A stretch of 64,000 nucleotides of DNA from Bog-159 sp963843255 (lineage in GTDB: Bacteria > Acidobacteriota > Terriglobia > Bryobacterales > Bryobacteraceae). The DNA is taken from positions 186,001-250,000 of the forward strand of contig CAWJJQ010000010.1 in assembly GCA_963843255.1 (NCBI GenBank), in the 5' to 3' direction. Made by a program: the position numbers and the translations under genes. A model generated the notes under the pieces. It was not told the DNA's origin, made no database searches, and worked only from the letters and a program-made list of their open reading frames with translations. Numbering within the stretch: the first letter of the stretch is position 1; the number at the start of each line of letters is the position of its first letter. Below, piece by piece: positions 35,079 to 44,283 of this stretch.

Positions 35079-36860
35079 GTGTGCTACCCCCTGGCACGGA
35101 TTGCGGCTCTTGGGCTGGTTTTGGCTTGCGGGAGTTTTGCGCAGAGCCGGCTCACCATGTTTCCTCCCGTGCGCGGGCTGCACGAGATGGTGGGGTCCAC
35201 CAACAATTTCGAAGTCGACGCGGGGATGCGCACGCTGGCCTTGGGTGGCAATGCCGTGGATGCGGGAGTGGCTACGGTATTGGCGGCTGGGGTTACGGAG
35301 TTGGACCATTTTGGTCTGGGCGGCGAGATTCCGATCCTGATCAAGATGGCCGGCAAGCCGGTGGTGGTCATCAGCGGTATCGGGACGGCGCCGCAGCGGG
35401 CCACGGTGGCGTTCTACAGGTCGCGGCGGCGCGAGCTTTGGGAGGAGCCGGGCCATATGCCGGACATGCCGGCGCAGGGCATTCTGGCGGCTCCGGTGCC
35501 GGGCGTGATGGATGGCCTGATTCTGGCCTTGGAGCGCTACGGCACTTTGTCCTTCGCGCAGGTGGCCGCGCCGGCCATCGAATATTGCGATGGATTTCCG
35601 ATCACGGAAGTGATGGCGGATTGGATTCGCGGATCGCAACCTCTGCTGCAACTGTGGCCCACTTCGCGCGAGTTTTTCCTGCCGGGGGGCACCACTCCGC
35701 GGCGCGGGGACGTCTTTAAAGAGCCGGCCTTGGGCAAGACGCTACGCGCGCTGGTGAACGCCGAAGCCAAAGCTAAAGGCGATCGTGCGGAGCGGCTGCG
35801 AGCGGTGCGCGACTACTTCTACAAGGGCCCCATCGCGCACGAAATCGCGGATTTTTGCGCGCGCAACGGCGGGCTGATATCCGCCAGCGACATGGCCGGC
35901 TTCCACGCGGAGACGGATACGCCGCGGGTAGGCACTTATCGCGGATACGAAATCTACAAGCCGGGCTTCTGGACACAGGGTCCGGTGATGATCGAGGCAT
36001 TGAACCTGCTGGAAGGTTTCGATTTGCGGTCGATGGGACACAACAGTCCGGCATACATTCATACGCTGGTGGAAGCCATCAAGCTGGCTTTTGCGGACCG
36101 CGACCGGTATTACGGCGACCCGAAGTTTTCGAAGATTCCGGAGGAAACGCTGCTTTCGAAAGATTACGCGGCGGAGCGGCGCAAACTGATCGACCCGAAT
36201 CATGCCTCGATGGAGGCCCGGCCCGGCGCGTTCGGCGGACCTTTGCCGATGCCGCAAACGACGGAATCGGCCATCGCGGCGAAGGACACCACTTGCGTGA
36301 ACGTGGTGGACCGCGAGCGCAATATGTTTTCAGCCACACCCAGCGGCGGGTGGCTGCCGTCGGTGATCGCGGGCGATACGGGGCTGGCGATGAGCGAGCG
36401 CATGCAGACGTTCGTGCTGACGCCGGGTCACCCCAACGAACTGGCGCCCGGCAAGCGGCCGCGCGTAACCCTCAGCCCGACGATCGTACTGAAGGACGGC
36501 AAGCCTTTCCTGGCCATGTCCACACCCGGCGGCGATTTGCAGGACCAGACGCTGCTGCAGGTGCTGCTGAACATGATCGAGTTCAACATGTCGCCGCAGG
36601 AGGCCATTGAATCGCCGCGGTTCGACAGCGCGCACATGTATGCGTCGTTCGACTTCCACGAATTTCTGGCAGGCAAGCTCAACGTGGAGCGGCGGATTCC
36701 GCAATCCACCATCGAGCGGCTGAACGCCATGGGGCACAAGGTGACGGTGGTGGGGGACTGGGCGAATCTGTCGGCTCCCACGGCCATCCGCATCTCGTCC
36801 GACGGGGTGCTGCACGGCGGGGCCGACCCGCGCCGCAGCCGCTTCATCTACGGACGATGA
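35079..36860 (+). CDS. ggt: Gamma-glutamyltransferase-family protein
   Basis: 593 residues from GTG at 35079, chosen because it gives a signal peptide (ARIAALGLVLACGSFAQ) and leaves out the repeat. The large-subunit region includes GGNAVDAGVATVLAAGV and GFLDPRTG-like PGVMDGLILALERYG. Autocleavage and the N-terminal nucleophile fall at the TT of AKDTTCVNVVDRERN. The oxyanion region is ATPSGGW, and the small subunit contains RPRVTLSPTIVLKDGKPFLA. It should hydrolyse or transfer gamma-glutamyl groups in the periplasm. It overlaps the FRG gene by 4 nt. Confidence 0.9.
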   Translation: MCYPLARIAALGLVLACGSFAQSRLTMFPPVRGLHEMVGSTNNFEVDAGMRTLALGGNAVDAGVATVLAAGVTELDHFGLGGEIPILIKMAGKPVVVISGIGTAPQRATVAFYRSRRRELWEEPGHMPDMPAQGILAAPVPGVMDGLILALERYGTLSFAQVAAPAIEYCDGFPITEVMADWIRGSQPLLQLWPTSREFFLPGGTTPRRGDVFKEPALGKTLRALVNAEAKAKGDRAERLRAVRDYFYKGPIAHEIADFCARNGGLISASDMAGFHAETDTPRVGTYRGYEIYKPGFWTQGPVMIEALNLLEGFDLRSMGHNSPAYIHTLVEAIKLAFADRDRYYGDPKFSKIPEETLLSKDYAAERRKLIDPNHASMEARPGAFGGPLPMPQTTESAIAAKDTTCVNVVDRERNMFSATPSGGWLPSVIAGDTGLAMSERMQTFVLTPGHPNELAPGKRPRVTLSPTIVLKDGKPFLAMSTPGGDLQDQTLLQVLLNMIEFNMSPQEAIESPRFDSAHMYASFDFHEFLAGKLNVERRIPQSTIERLNAMGHKVTVVGDWANLSAPTAIRISSDGVLHGGADPRRSRFIYGR

Positions 36861-37705
36861 CGCCCAAGAGCCCGCCGATTTACAAGGTACACCGGCTGGA
36901 ATCGTGGGACGAGTTTCTGAGGATCATCACCGGATCGCCGTATTCGAACTGGGCATTCCGGGGCCACCGCAAGGAAATGTGGCCGCTGGCCAGCGCGCTA
37001 TCGCGGTATTTCCGCAATTTCCGGATCGACCGGCGGGCGTGGACCGAGCAGGAAGGCCGCATCCTGCGGGTGTTCAAGCGCAAGGCCCACCAGTTTCTGG
37101 CGCAGCCGCCGGACCCGGATGACGATTTTCAATGGTTAGCGCTGATGCAGCATCACGGGGCGCCGACCCGGTTGCTGGATTTCACCTGGTCGCCGTATGT
37201 GGCGGCGTTTTTTGCGCTGGAACGCGCCACGACGGATGCGGCGGTGTGGGCGCTGAACCCGGCCGATATCAGCGCGGGGGGGATCCGGCGATCGGCGAAG
37301 TCAGCGAAGCCCGCGATCACCACGCAGCGCATGGACCCGCGGCAAAAGGGCAACTTCGCGCGCTACTTCTTGAAAGGCGACCGCGAATTCATCTGGCTGG
37401 GTGAACCTGACACCATGAACCGGCGGCTGATCGCGCAATCGGGCACCTTCGTGCTCCCGGGGGCGCTGGACAAGCCGATGGAGGAGATTGTGCGCAAGTA
37501 CCGCGATCCCAAAAACATGCTGGCCAAATTCATTCTGCCCGCGGCCAAGGTGCGGGAGACCGGGCTGCGCGAACTCTACCGCATGAACATTACGTACGCC
37601 ACGCTTTTTCCGGATCTGGACGGGCTGGCGCGGTCGCTGGCGTACGAACTGGAGTTCCACTGGGCGTACAATCCGCGGACCATGGAATCTCTGCACACCG
37701 AATGA
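36857..37705 (+). CDS. FRG-domain protein
   Basis: 282 residues. The FRG domain (about 15-130) shows NWAFRGHRKEMWPLASAL and WLALMQHHGAPTRLLDFTW followed by SPYVAAFFAL, its diagnostic features. FRG proteins are found in phage-related and toxin-like loci, and their activity is unproven. The remaining part is mixed and ends without membrane helices, so it is cytoplasmic. ATGA overlaps link it to ggt upstream and the ATP-grasp gene downstream, indicating one functional unit. Confidence 0.88.
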   Translation: MTPKSPPIYKVHRLESWDEFLRIITGSPYSNWAFRGHRKEMWPLASALSRYFRNFRIDRRAWTEQEGRILRVFKRKAHQFLAQPPDPDDDFQWLALMQHHGAPTRLLDFTWSPYVAAFFALERATTDAAVWALNPADISAGGIRRSAKSAKPAITTQRMDPRQKGNFARYFLKGDREFIWLGEPDTMNRRLIAQSGTFVLPGALDKPMEEIVRKYRDPKNMLAKFILPAAKVRETGLRELYRMNITYATLFPDLDGLARSLAYELEFHWAYNPRTMESLHTE

Positions 37706-38961
37706 CCAAACGAAGATTGGCCTTGTTCGCCTCCACCACGGGATATCAGATCCGTGTATTTGCCGAAGCGGCGGGGCGGCTGGATGTCGACCTGACGCTG
37801 GCCACGGACCGGTGCCACGTCCTCGACGATCCCTGGGGCGATCATGCCGTTCCGGTAAAGTTCAGAGATGTGCCGGGATCGCTCGACGTTTTGCGCGGCC
37901 GGCAGTTCGACGCGGTGGCGGCGGTGGGGGACGTTCCGGCGGTGCTGGCCGCCGAGGCCGCGGCGATGCTTGGGATTCCTTTCCACCGGCCGGCGGCGGT
38001 GCGCGCCTGCCATGATAAATACGTGTCGCGCCGTCTGTTCCGGGCGGCCGGGATGCTGGTGCCGCAATTTTTCCGCGTGGCGCTGGCGGCCGGACCCGCG
38101 GCGGCAACGCTGCGCACGACGTATCCGTGTGTGCTGAAGCCGCTGGGCCTGTCGGCGAGCCGGGGCGTGATCCGGGCCAACAACCCGGAGGAATTCACGG
38201 CGGCGTTTGCGCGCATCCAGGCACTGCTCGAAAAGAGCCTGGATATCCGGATGGAAGGCGCCACAGCCAGCCGGTACGTGCAAGTGGAGACCTACATCCC
38301 GGGGCGCGAATTCGCGGTGGAAGGCATCGTGACGCACGGCGAGGCGCGGGTGCTGGCAATTTTCGACAAGCCCGACCCCCTGGAAGGCCCCTACTTCGAA
38401 GAAACGATTTACGTGACACCGTCGCGGGCAAGTGAAGCCGAGCAAAAAACGATACGCGAGACCGTGCGGAATGCCATTCGCGCGCTGGGCCTGAATCACG
38501 GGCCGTTTCATGCGGAGCTGCGTTTGAACGAGCGGGGCGCGTGGATGCTGGAAGTTGCGGCGCGTCCTATTGGCGGCTTGTGTGCGAAGGCGCTGCGCTT
38601 CGGGGACGGCATGCCGCTCGAAGAATTGGTGCTGCGGCACGCGATCGGGGAAGATATCTCCGGATTGGAACTGATGGAAGAGGCTTCCGGCGTAATGATG
38701 ATTCCGATTCCACGAGGCGGCGTGTACGAAGACGCCGGCGGGATGGAGGAAGCACGGGCAGTAGAAGGCATCGACGACGTGATCGTCACGGCCAAGGCTG
38801 GGCAGATGCTGATGCCGCTGCCGGAGGGCGCCACATACCTGGGCTTCATCTTCGCGCGGGGAAGACATGCCGCGGTAGTGGAGGAGGCGCTGCGGCGGGC
38901 GCACGCCAAGCTCAGCTTCCGGATCGCGACCGCGCTTCCAACCGTGCAGGTTACGCCGTAA
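37702..38961 (+). CDS. ATP-grasp ligase
   Basis: 419 residues. The pre-ATP-grasp domain (1-110) is followed by the ATP-grasp fold: CVLKPLGLSASRGVIRA is the ATP-binding loop region, VQVETYIPGREFAVEG the strand with the Mg/ATP contacts, and HAELRLNERGAWMLEVAARPIGG the Mg-ligand segment (E and N). The family (carnosine synthase/BacD-like, DUF4343 type) joins amino acids or activates carboxylates. It ends the ggt-FRG-ATP-grasp unit. The substrate is unknown. Confidence 0.88.
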   Translation: MTKRRLALFASTTGYQIRVFAEAAGRLDVDLTLATDRCHVLDDPWGDHAVPVKFRDVPGSLDVLRGRQFDAVAAVGDVPAVLAAEAAAMLGIPFHRPAAVRACHDKYVSRRLFRAAGMLVPQFFRVALAAGPAAATLRTTYPCVLKPLGLSASRGVIRANNPEEFTAAFARIQALLEKSLDIRMEGATASRYVQVETYIPGREFAVEGIVTHGEARVLAIFDKPDPLEGPYFEETIYVTPSRASEAEQKTIRETVRNAIRALGLNHGPFHAELRLNERGAWMLEVAARPIGGLCAKALRFGDGMPLEELVLRHAIGEDISGLELMEEASGVMMIPIPRGGVYEDAGGMEEARAVEGIDDVIVTAKAGQMLMPLPEGATYLGFIFARGRHAAVVEEALRRAHAKLSFRIATALPTVQVTP

Positions 38962-39001
38962 CACCCGCGCGAATTTGATACTCTCCGAAAAAGGGGGCTT
39001 C

Positions 39002-39358
39002 ATGAAATCACGCAGCATTCAGCGGACGCGCCGCGAGCCCACGCTTCCATCCCGGCGATGGAATCCGTCGAACACCATGAATTTTCCGCAGGCGCTGCGG
39101 GACGCCATTCCCACCATGTCGCGGTGCTGGGGCCGCTGTTTGATTCTCGCCGCCGTCACCGGGCAGGCATTAAACAGCCGTTTCTGGGGCCGGCGGGTGC
39201 GGATCAAGTTTCAAGTTGAGGAAAGCGGCAAGCTGACCGGGAAGTTCGATGTGTGGATGGACGTGGATCCGGCGGCCGCGCGGGGTCTGGCGCGCACGCT
39301 CGACCGGCTGGCGGACGAGGCAGAGAAGGCGCCTGAGGGGCCTGAGCCGGCGGTCTGA
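39002..39358 (+). CDS. Small hypothetical protein
   Basis: 118 residues. The ATG at 39002 is preceded by AAAGGGGGC. The N-terminus is strongly basic (SRSIQRTRREPTLPSRRW). The C-terminal half (RRVRIKFQVEESGKLTGKFDVWMDVDP, read in two parts) looks like two beta strands followed by an acidic helix. No signal peptide. Not recognised. Confidence 0.6.
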   Translation: MKSRSIQRTRREPTLPSRRWNPSNTMNFPQALRDAIPTMSRCWGRCLILAAVTGQALNSRFWGRRVRIKFQVEESGKLTGKFDVWMDVDPAAARGLARTLDRLADEAEKAPEGPEPAV

Positions 39359-39388
39359 GATTTAGGAGATCCTGGTTCCGTCGAACCA

Positions 39389-40174
39389 TTATTTTCTCTT
39401 TTGCGACTCTTTGGCATGATGACGCTTATGATGCCTGGGAAGCGCGGGCAGGAGGCTTTGAACCTCCACCGGGGTTAATGGACGCCATTTACCGATCGGC
39501 AGATCGCCGATGCGGATGGGGCCGATGGACACGCGCACCAGTTTCAAGACTTTGCTGCCGATGGCTTCCAGCATGCGGCGGACCTCGCGATTGCGGCCTT
39601 CCGTGATGGTGATTTCCAGATGCGTATACTTGCCGGAGTCGCGCAGGCGCTCGACCACGGCGGGGCGTGTGGGACCATCGCTCAACTCGATGCCGGCGCG
39701 CAGGCGGGCGATCTGCTCGTCGGTTAACAGGTCCCCGCATTTGGCCTGATACGTTTTGGAGACTTGATAATCCGGATTGGTCAAACGTTCGGCAAACTGG
39801 GTGTCGTTGGTCATGATAAGCAGGCCGGTGGTATCGAGATCCAGGCGGCCTACGGGGACCAGCCAGGCGCCGGCGTCCTTAATCAGATCGTAAACCGTGG
39901 GGCGGCCTTCCGGATCGGTATGGGTGGTGATGTAGCCTTTTGGCTTGTAGAGAAGCAGGTAGACTTTGGCGGCCGGGCGTACCGGCCGGCCATCGAGGGT
40001 GACCCGGTCGCGCTCGAAATCGACCCAAAAATCGGGGGTCTGGACGACTTTGCCGTTGACCCGCACGCGGCCGGCGCCGATCCAGCTGCGCGCTTCGGTA
40101 CGCGAACCCAGACCGGCCTTGGAAAGCACTCTTTCCAGCGTTTTCAGCTGTCGTTCGGCTGCCATCGAGCCCAT
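39389..40174 (-). CDS. rluB: Pseudouridine synthase RluB/RsuA family
   Basis: 261 residues. An S4 RNA-binding domain (10-70, LERVLSKAGLGSRTEARSWI) precedes the synthase domain with the catalytic Asp in VGRLDLDTTGLLIMTND. EGRNREVRRML is typical of the RsuA/RluB/RluE family. It converts a uridine in rRNA to pseudouridine; RluB (23S) is more likely than RsuA by overall similarity, which is a judgement. The C-terminus is a basic His/Lys tail. The ATG at 40165 is an alternative start. Confidence 0.9.
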   Translation of the reverse strand: MGSMAAERQLKTLERVLSKAGLGSRTEARSWIGAGRVRVNGKVVQTPDFWVDFERDRVTLDGRPVRPAAKVYLLLYKPKGYITTHTDPEGRPTVYDLIKDAGAWLVPVGRLDLDTTGLLIMTNDTQFAERLTNPDYQVSKTYQAKCGDLLTDEQIARLRAGIELSDGPTRPAVVERLRDSGKYTHLEITITEGRNREVRRMLEAIGSKVLKLVRVSIGPIRIGDLPIGKWRPLTPVEVQSLLPALPRHHKRHHAKESQKRK

Positions 40175-40361
40175 AGTAACCGTTTGCGGTCACGCGCCGG
40201 CGAAATTCAACCGGGCGGGTAACGACCACCTTCTCTCTCAATTGTTTGCGGACGGCCGGTGGTTTACGCGCCGGGGAACAGTTCCGGTATTCCTGGTACT
40301 CTGTGCTAAGCGTAGCGGTGGAACAGCTTTAGCATTGCTAGATTCAACCAAGAGCCTCCGA

Positions 40362-41570
40362 ATGTCTGGAAGTCTGCTCGTCCGGGGGGCGCGCCAATTG
40401 CTTACTTTGCGCGGCGCCGCGGAGCCCCGGCGCGGCGCCGCACTGCAAGATCTCGGCATAATTCGCGACGGCGCCCTGCTGATTGTCGACGGAAAGATCG
40501 TGGAAGTTGGCACGACACGGCGGGTCGAGAACCTAACCCAGGCCCAAAGATCGGATGAAATCGATGCCACTGGACGGGTGGTGATGCCTGGCTTCGTGGA
40601 CTGCCACACGCAATTGGTAGCCGCCGGTACCAGCCAGGATGAAGACGCGGAGAGTCCTGCCGGCAACCGCCAAATGGCCGTAAGCGCTCTACGGAGCGTC
40701 TCCGCCAAGCGGCTGGAGTCGCGTGCGCGGCAGTTCATTCACGGCATGGTGCGGCACGGAACAACATTGCTGGGGGCTTCGTCAGGCTACGGGCTGGACG
40801 ACAGAGTCGAGTTGAAGATCCTGCGTGTGCAGGCAACGTTGAACCACAGGCCGGTGGGTGTGACATCCACGTTGCTGGCTCCCATGGCGATCCCTGGGGC
40901 ACTGGATGCATTCTCCAAGCTCCTCACGACTGTGCACCGCCGGAGCCTGGTGCGTTTCGCGGGCATTCGCTACGATGAGCGAATAGCCGGCCCTGAGTTG
41001 GCCCGTGCGTATCTGGAAGCAGCCAGGAGATTGGGATTTCAACTCAAGGTGTGCGCAGGGTTGCGCTTTCGCGGCGAGGCTATACGGATGGCGGTGGAGG
41101 CGGGGGCCGCGAGCCTGGACGGCCTGGAGGGCGCCGAACCGCCTGATCTGGATCTTCTGGCGGCTTCGAACACGATAGCGGTGCTGCTGCCTGGCACGGT
41201 CTGGAGCCATGGCAGGGTCGGTCCGATGGTTGCCCGAAACTTCATCGATCGCGGCGGGGCGGTGGCGCTGGCATCGAATTTCAATGCGCGCACCAACCCC
41301 GCCTACTGCATGCAGAGCATCGTGGCGCTCGGTTGCGCGCATCTCGGGATGAGCGCCGAAGAGGCGATATGCGGGGCCACCTTCAATGCGGCGTGCGCCA
41401 TCGGTGAGAGCCATGGTGTGGGGTCGCTGGAAGCCGGGAAGCAGGCCGATCTGATTGTGTTGAACACGTCGGACTATCGCGATCTTCCACGCAATTTCGG
41501 GGTCAACCTGGTGCATCGCACGGTTAAACGGGGGATCACGATCTACCAGGAGGGGCAGGTGGCAAATTAG
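40362..41570 (+). CDS. Imidazolonepropionase-like amidohydrolase lacking metal ligands
   Basis: 402 residues with the HutI/amidohydrolase fold along its length: PGFVDCHTQLVAAGTSQDE, SSGYGLDDRVELKILRV, AVLLPGTVW and GSLEAGKQADLIVLN. Compared with HutI motifs, the HxH metal pair is HTQ (82-84), the IHAD histidine is Cys231, the ADHLE histidine is Gly254 and the TDFNPG aspartate region is SNFNAR (305-310). Thus only one of the usual metal or catalytic residues remains. It is probably a non-hydrolytic paralog or a binding protein. No hut genes are nearby. Confidence 0.85.
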   Translation: MSGSLLVRGARQLLTLRGAAEPRRGAALQDLGIIRDGALLIVDGKIVEVGTTRRVENLTQAQRSDEIDATGRVVMPGFVDCHTQLVAAGTSQDEDAESPAGNRQMAVSALRSVSAKRLESRARQFIHGMVRHGTTLLGASSGYGLDDRVELKILRVQATLNHRPVGVTSTLLAPMAIPGALDAFSKLLTTVHRRSLVRFAGIRYDERIAGPELARAYLEAARRLGFQLKVCAGLRFRGEAIRMAVEAGAASLDGLEGAEPPDLDLLAASNTIAVLLPGTVWSHGRVGPMVARNFIDRGGAVALASNFNARTNPAYCMQSIVALGCAHLGMSAEEAICGATFNAACAIGESHGVGSLEAGKQADLIVLNTSDYRDLPRNFGVNLVHRTVKRGITIYQEGQVAN

Positions 41571-41585
41571 CGGGCGGCGCGGCGA

Positions 41586-42506
41586 TCAGCGCTTGCCGGC
41601 GAAAGCGACGGATTTTTCGAGCGCGTCCAGGGCGGAATCGTAAAGCGCTTCGCCGTTCGGCAAGTCGGGCCGTTTCTGTCCTTGCGGACCCAGGCAGAAA
41701 TCATGATAGCCGCCCTCGTAGGTCTCCAGACGCACGGATTTGCCGGCAGCGGCAAGCGCGTCGTGCAGCATGATGGTGATGGGCATGAGGCGGTCCGCCG
41801 TGCCTACCAGGATCAGGATCGGGGTCTTGACCGGCTCGATATTCTTGCGGGAGATCTCAGGATCGGGTTTCATGTTCTTGAACGCGTCCGAGTTAGGCGG
41901 CGTGCCCGCCGGCGGCAGCGTCATGCCCAGGAACCAGATGGCGGCCGGCGCGCCCAGTATGGCGGCATGCACCGGAACTCTTGAAACCAGATTCATGACC
42001 AGGTTGCCGCCCAGGCTGACGCCGTACAGGTTGATGCGATCGGAATCGACATACGGCAGGGCTTTGACGTAGTCGATTACGGCCATCCCGTCGTCAATCG
42101 AAGTGATCATGCCGCTGGTCGAGGCCGAAGACATCAGGTTCATGTTGCCGCCTCGATAATCCGCCACCGCGACCACATAACCCTCCTGAAGGAAGCGCTC
42201 CCAAACGGGGCCGCCATGATCGCCGCGCGACCAACCTACAAGCTGCTCCATTCCGCGCCCGCCCGGCGCGCCATGGAACATGATCATCGCAGGGTAACGC
42301 CCGCTACCCTTCGGTTTGCGAACCGCGGCGGCGATGTACAGGCCGTCTTTACTCTTGATGTAGACCTGCTGGACGGGGGAATCCGCTTCACTCACCACGT
42401 GGATGTACTTCTCAAATGGTAGAGGCGTGGTGCTGCCCGGGTTGTGGTGGATTTCCGCCGCGGCAAACGAAGCGCCGGCCAGAAACAGAAATGCGATTCG
42501 CATCAT
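41586..42506 (-). CDS. Secreted alpha/beta hydrolase (prolyl oligopeptidase/dienelactone hydrolase-like)
   Basis: 306 residues. A signal peptide (RIAFLFLAGASFAAAE) precedes an alpha/beta hydrolase: oxyanion region IMFHGAPGG, nucleophile elbow GVSLGG, acid Asp in LVGTADRLMP and catalytic His in GGYHDF. The overall pattern is that of acyl-peptide or ester hydrolases of the S9/dienelactone group. It faces the HutI-like gene convergently with a 15-nt gap. Confidence 0.88.
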   Translation of the reverse strand: MMRIAFLFLAGASFAAAEIHHNPGSTTPLPFEKYIHVVSEADSPVQQVYIKSKDGLYIAAAVRKPKGSGRYPAMIMFHGAPGGRGMEQLVGWSRGDHGGPVWERFLQEGYVVAVADYRGGNMNLMSSASTSGMITSIDDGMAVIDYVKALPYVDSDRINLYGVSLGGNLVMNLVSRVPVHAAILGAPAAIWFLGMTLPPAGTPPNSDAFKNMKPDPEISRKNIEPVKTPILILVGTADRLMPITIMLHDALAAAGKSVRLETYEGGYHDFCLGPQGQKRPDLPNGEALYDSALDALEKSVAFAGKR

Positions 42507-42539
42507 GGCACCGAAATCGTAACATAAGGCGGCGCGCGG

Positions 42540-43808
42540 TCAGGCGAGATAGGGAGACAGTTTGCGCAGCAGCGATTCCGGAACTTCCACTTCCATCTCG
42601 CAGAAGTCCCCCAGGTAACGCTTCTCGATCACACGGCCTAAATCGTGGACCATCGAAATGCGCGCGGCTTCGCGCAGCGGCACGCGCAGGCTGGCGTGCA
42701 CGATGGGATCGAAGGGCAGCACTTCGTCAACGGCCGCGAGCAGGCGGTCTACGCCATGTCCGGTGAGCGCGGAAACCGCCACGGCGCGGGTATTCGCGGC
42801 GGCGACGGCATCACCCATCAGCCGCAGGCGGGTGGCCTCCACATTTGTCTCGATGTCCGGCACGCGGTCGACTTTGTTCAGTACCAGCAGTTGAGGAATC
42901 GCGGCGGCATCGATCTCCGCCAGCACCTTGAGCACGTGCCCGGTTTGCGCGGCAGCATGCGCGGCGGAAACATCCACCACGTGCAGGATCAAGGTAGCTT
43001 CGGTGACTTCTTCAAGGGTGGCGCGGAAAGCCTTCACCAGCGTAGTGGGCAGGTTGCCGATAAAGCCGACCGTATCGCTGACCAGCACGCGGCGGCGCGA
43101 CGGCAGAATAACGGGGCGAACGGTGGGGTCGAGGGTGGCGAACATGCGCGCGTCGGCCAGGACGCCAGCCTGGGTGATGCGATTGAAGAGCGTGGATTTT
43201 CCGGCGTTAGTATAGCCGACCAAAGCCAGGGTGGGCAGGGGCACGGAATGCCTCTTCCGGCGATGCAGGGCGCGTCCGGCGCGTACGCCTTCCAGATCTT
43301 CTTCGATTTTTTTGATGCGGTGGTGAATGCGGCGGCGATCGGTTTCCAGTTGCGTTTCACCGGGACCGCGCGTGCCGATGCCGCCGCCCAGGCGCGACAT
43401 AGAGGAACCCCGGCCGGTGAGCCGCGGCAGCAGATAGTTCAATTGCGCCAATTCCACCTGGAGACGGCCTTCCCGGGTGCGCGCCCGGCGGGCGAAAATG
43501 TCCAAAATGAGCTGCGTGCGATCGATCACGCGGCAGGCCAATTCTTTCTCCAGGTTACGCTGCTGGGTGGGCGACAGATCGTGGTCGAAGATGACCAGTC
43601 CCGCATCGAGAGATGCCACCAGTTGCCCGAGTTCCAGCACCTTGCCCTGGCCGATCAGGGTGGAAGCTTCGGCCGCGGCGCGCGATTGGGTGATGCGCGC
43701 GGCAATCGCCGCTCCGGCGCCGGCGGCCAGTTCAGCCAACTCGTCGAGCGAGGCTTCGGCGTCTCCCGGTCCGGAGCGCGACGCGCTACGACGGCTTTTC
43801 CAATCCAC
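42540..43808 (-). CDS. hflX: GTPase HflX (true start probably upstream, to about 43856)
   Basis: 422 residues from the first canonical start (GTG). The HflX domain (RVIDRTQLILDIFARRARTR) and GTPase domain (G1 GYTNAGKST, DTVGF, NKVD) are intact. HflX splits stalled ribosomes. The conserved first strand of HflX, here ERAILVGVDW, lies partly upstream. The frame stays open for 16 codons from the hfq stop TAG (43857-43859) to this GTG without ATG, GTG or TTG. The real start may be a non-canonical ATC right after that stop. The hfq-hflX pairing is common. Confidence 0.93.
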   Translation of the reverse strand: MDWKSRRSASRSGPGDAEASLDELAELAAGAGAAIAARITQSRAAAEASTLIGQGKVLELGQLVASLDAGLVIFDHDLSPTQQRNLEKELACRVIDRTQLILDIFARRARTREGRLQVELAQLNYLLPRLTGRGSSMSRLGGGIGTRGPGETQLETDRRRIHHRIKKIEEDLEGVRAGRALHRRKRHSVPLPTLALVGYTNAGKSTLFNRITQAGVLADARMFATLDPTVRPVILPSRRRVLVSDTVGFIGNLPTTLVKAFRATLEEVTEATLILHVVDVSAAHAAAQTGHVLKVLAEIDAAAIPQLLVLNKVDRVPDIETNVEATRLRLMGDAVAAANTRAVAVSALTGHGVDRLLAAVDEVLPFDPIVHASLRVPLREAARISMVHDLGRVIEKRYLGDFCEMEVEVPESLLRKLSPYLA

Positions 43809-43856
43809 CCCGACCAGGATCGCCCTTTCCGGCGGCGTGTGAGGGGTGGTCGGGAT

Positions 43857-44165
43857 CTAGACCTCCGGCCCTTCCGCGTGCGCGCCAGCATTGGATGAGG
43901 CTGCTGCCGCCGAAGGCCCCTGCGCGGCGCCCTGCGCACTGCTGGCGTAGGAGTGCACCGTCTTGAGCGTCACTACCGTAGAAATGGCGTGCTTGAAGAT
44001 CAACTGTTCCTGATTATTGGTTTCCAATACCAGGGAATACTTATCGAAGCTTTTGATGCGGCCGGAAAGCTTCACTCCACTCATCAAATAAATGGTGAGT
44101 ACAATCTTATCTTTTCGCGCGTTGTTTAAAAAGCTATCTTGTATGTTCTGCGCTGGTTTATCCAT
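43857..44165 (-). CDS. hfq: RNA chaperone Hfq
   Basis: 102 residues. Sm1 (SFLNNARKDKIVLTIYLMSG, read as core) and Sm2 (LIFKHAISTV) are clear; the Ala/Gly/Ser-rich C-terminal tail is about 30 residues. Hfq forms a ring that pairs small RNAs with mRNAs. I chose the ATG at 44165, preceded by GGGGGAGCC. A minus-strand TACAAT at 44220-44225 is a plausible -10. It is upstream of hflX in the same frame. Confidence 0.94.
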   Translation of the reverse strand: MDKPAQNIQDSFLNNARKDKIVLTIYLMSGVKLSGRIKSFDKYSLVLETNNQEQLIFKHAISTVVTLKTVHSYASSAQGAAQGPSAAAASSNAGAHAEGPEV

Positions 44166-44283
44166 GGCTCCCCCAAGATCGGTTCGGGGCCAAGCGGAAA
44201 ACTCCGAATTGGCAACATTATTGTACACCGAAGCAGGGGCGGGGCGGAGCGCGCCGGAGCATGAACATGAGCGCGCATGGTGA

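Noticed and set aside
43857..43859. Hfq-HflX fusion by readthrough of the in-frame TAG
   Set aside because: The frames are the same, but Hfq and HflX are separate proteins everywhere known. A non-canonical restart is simpler.
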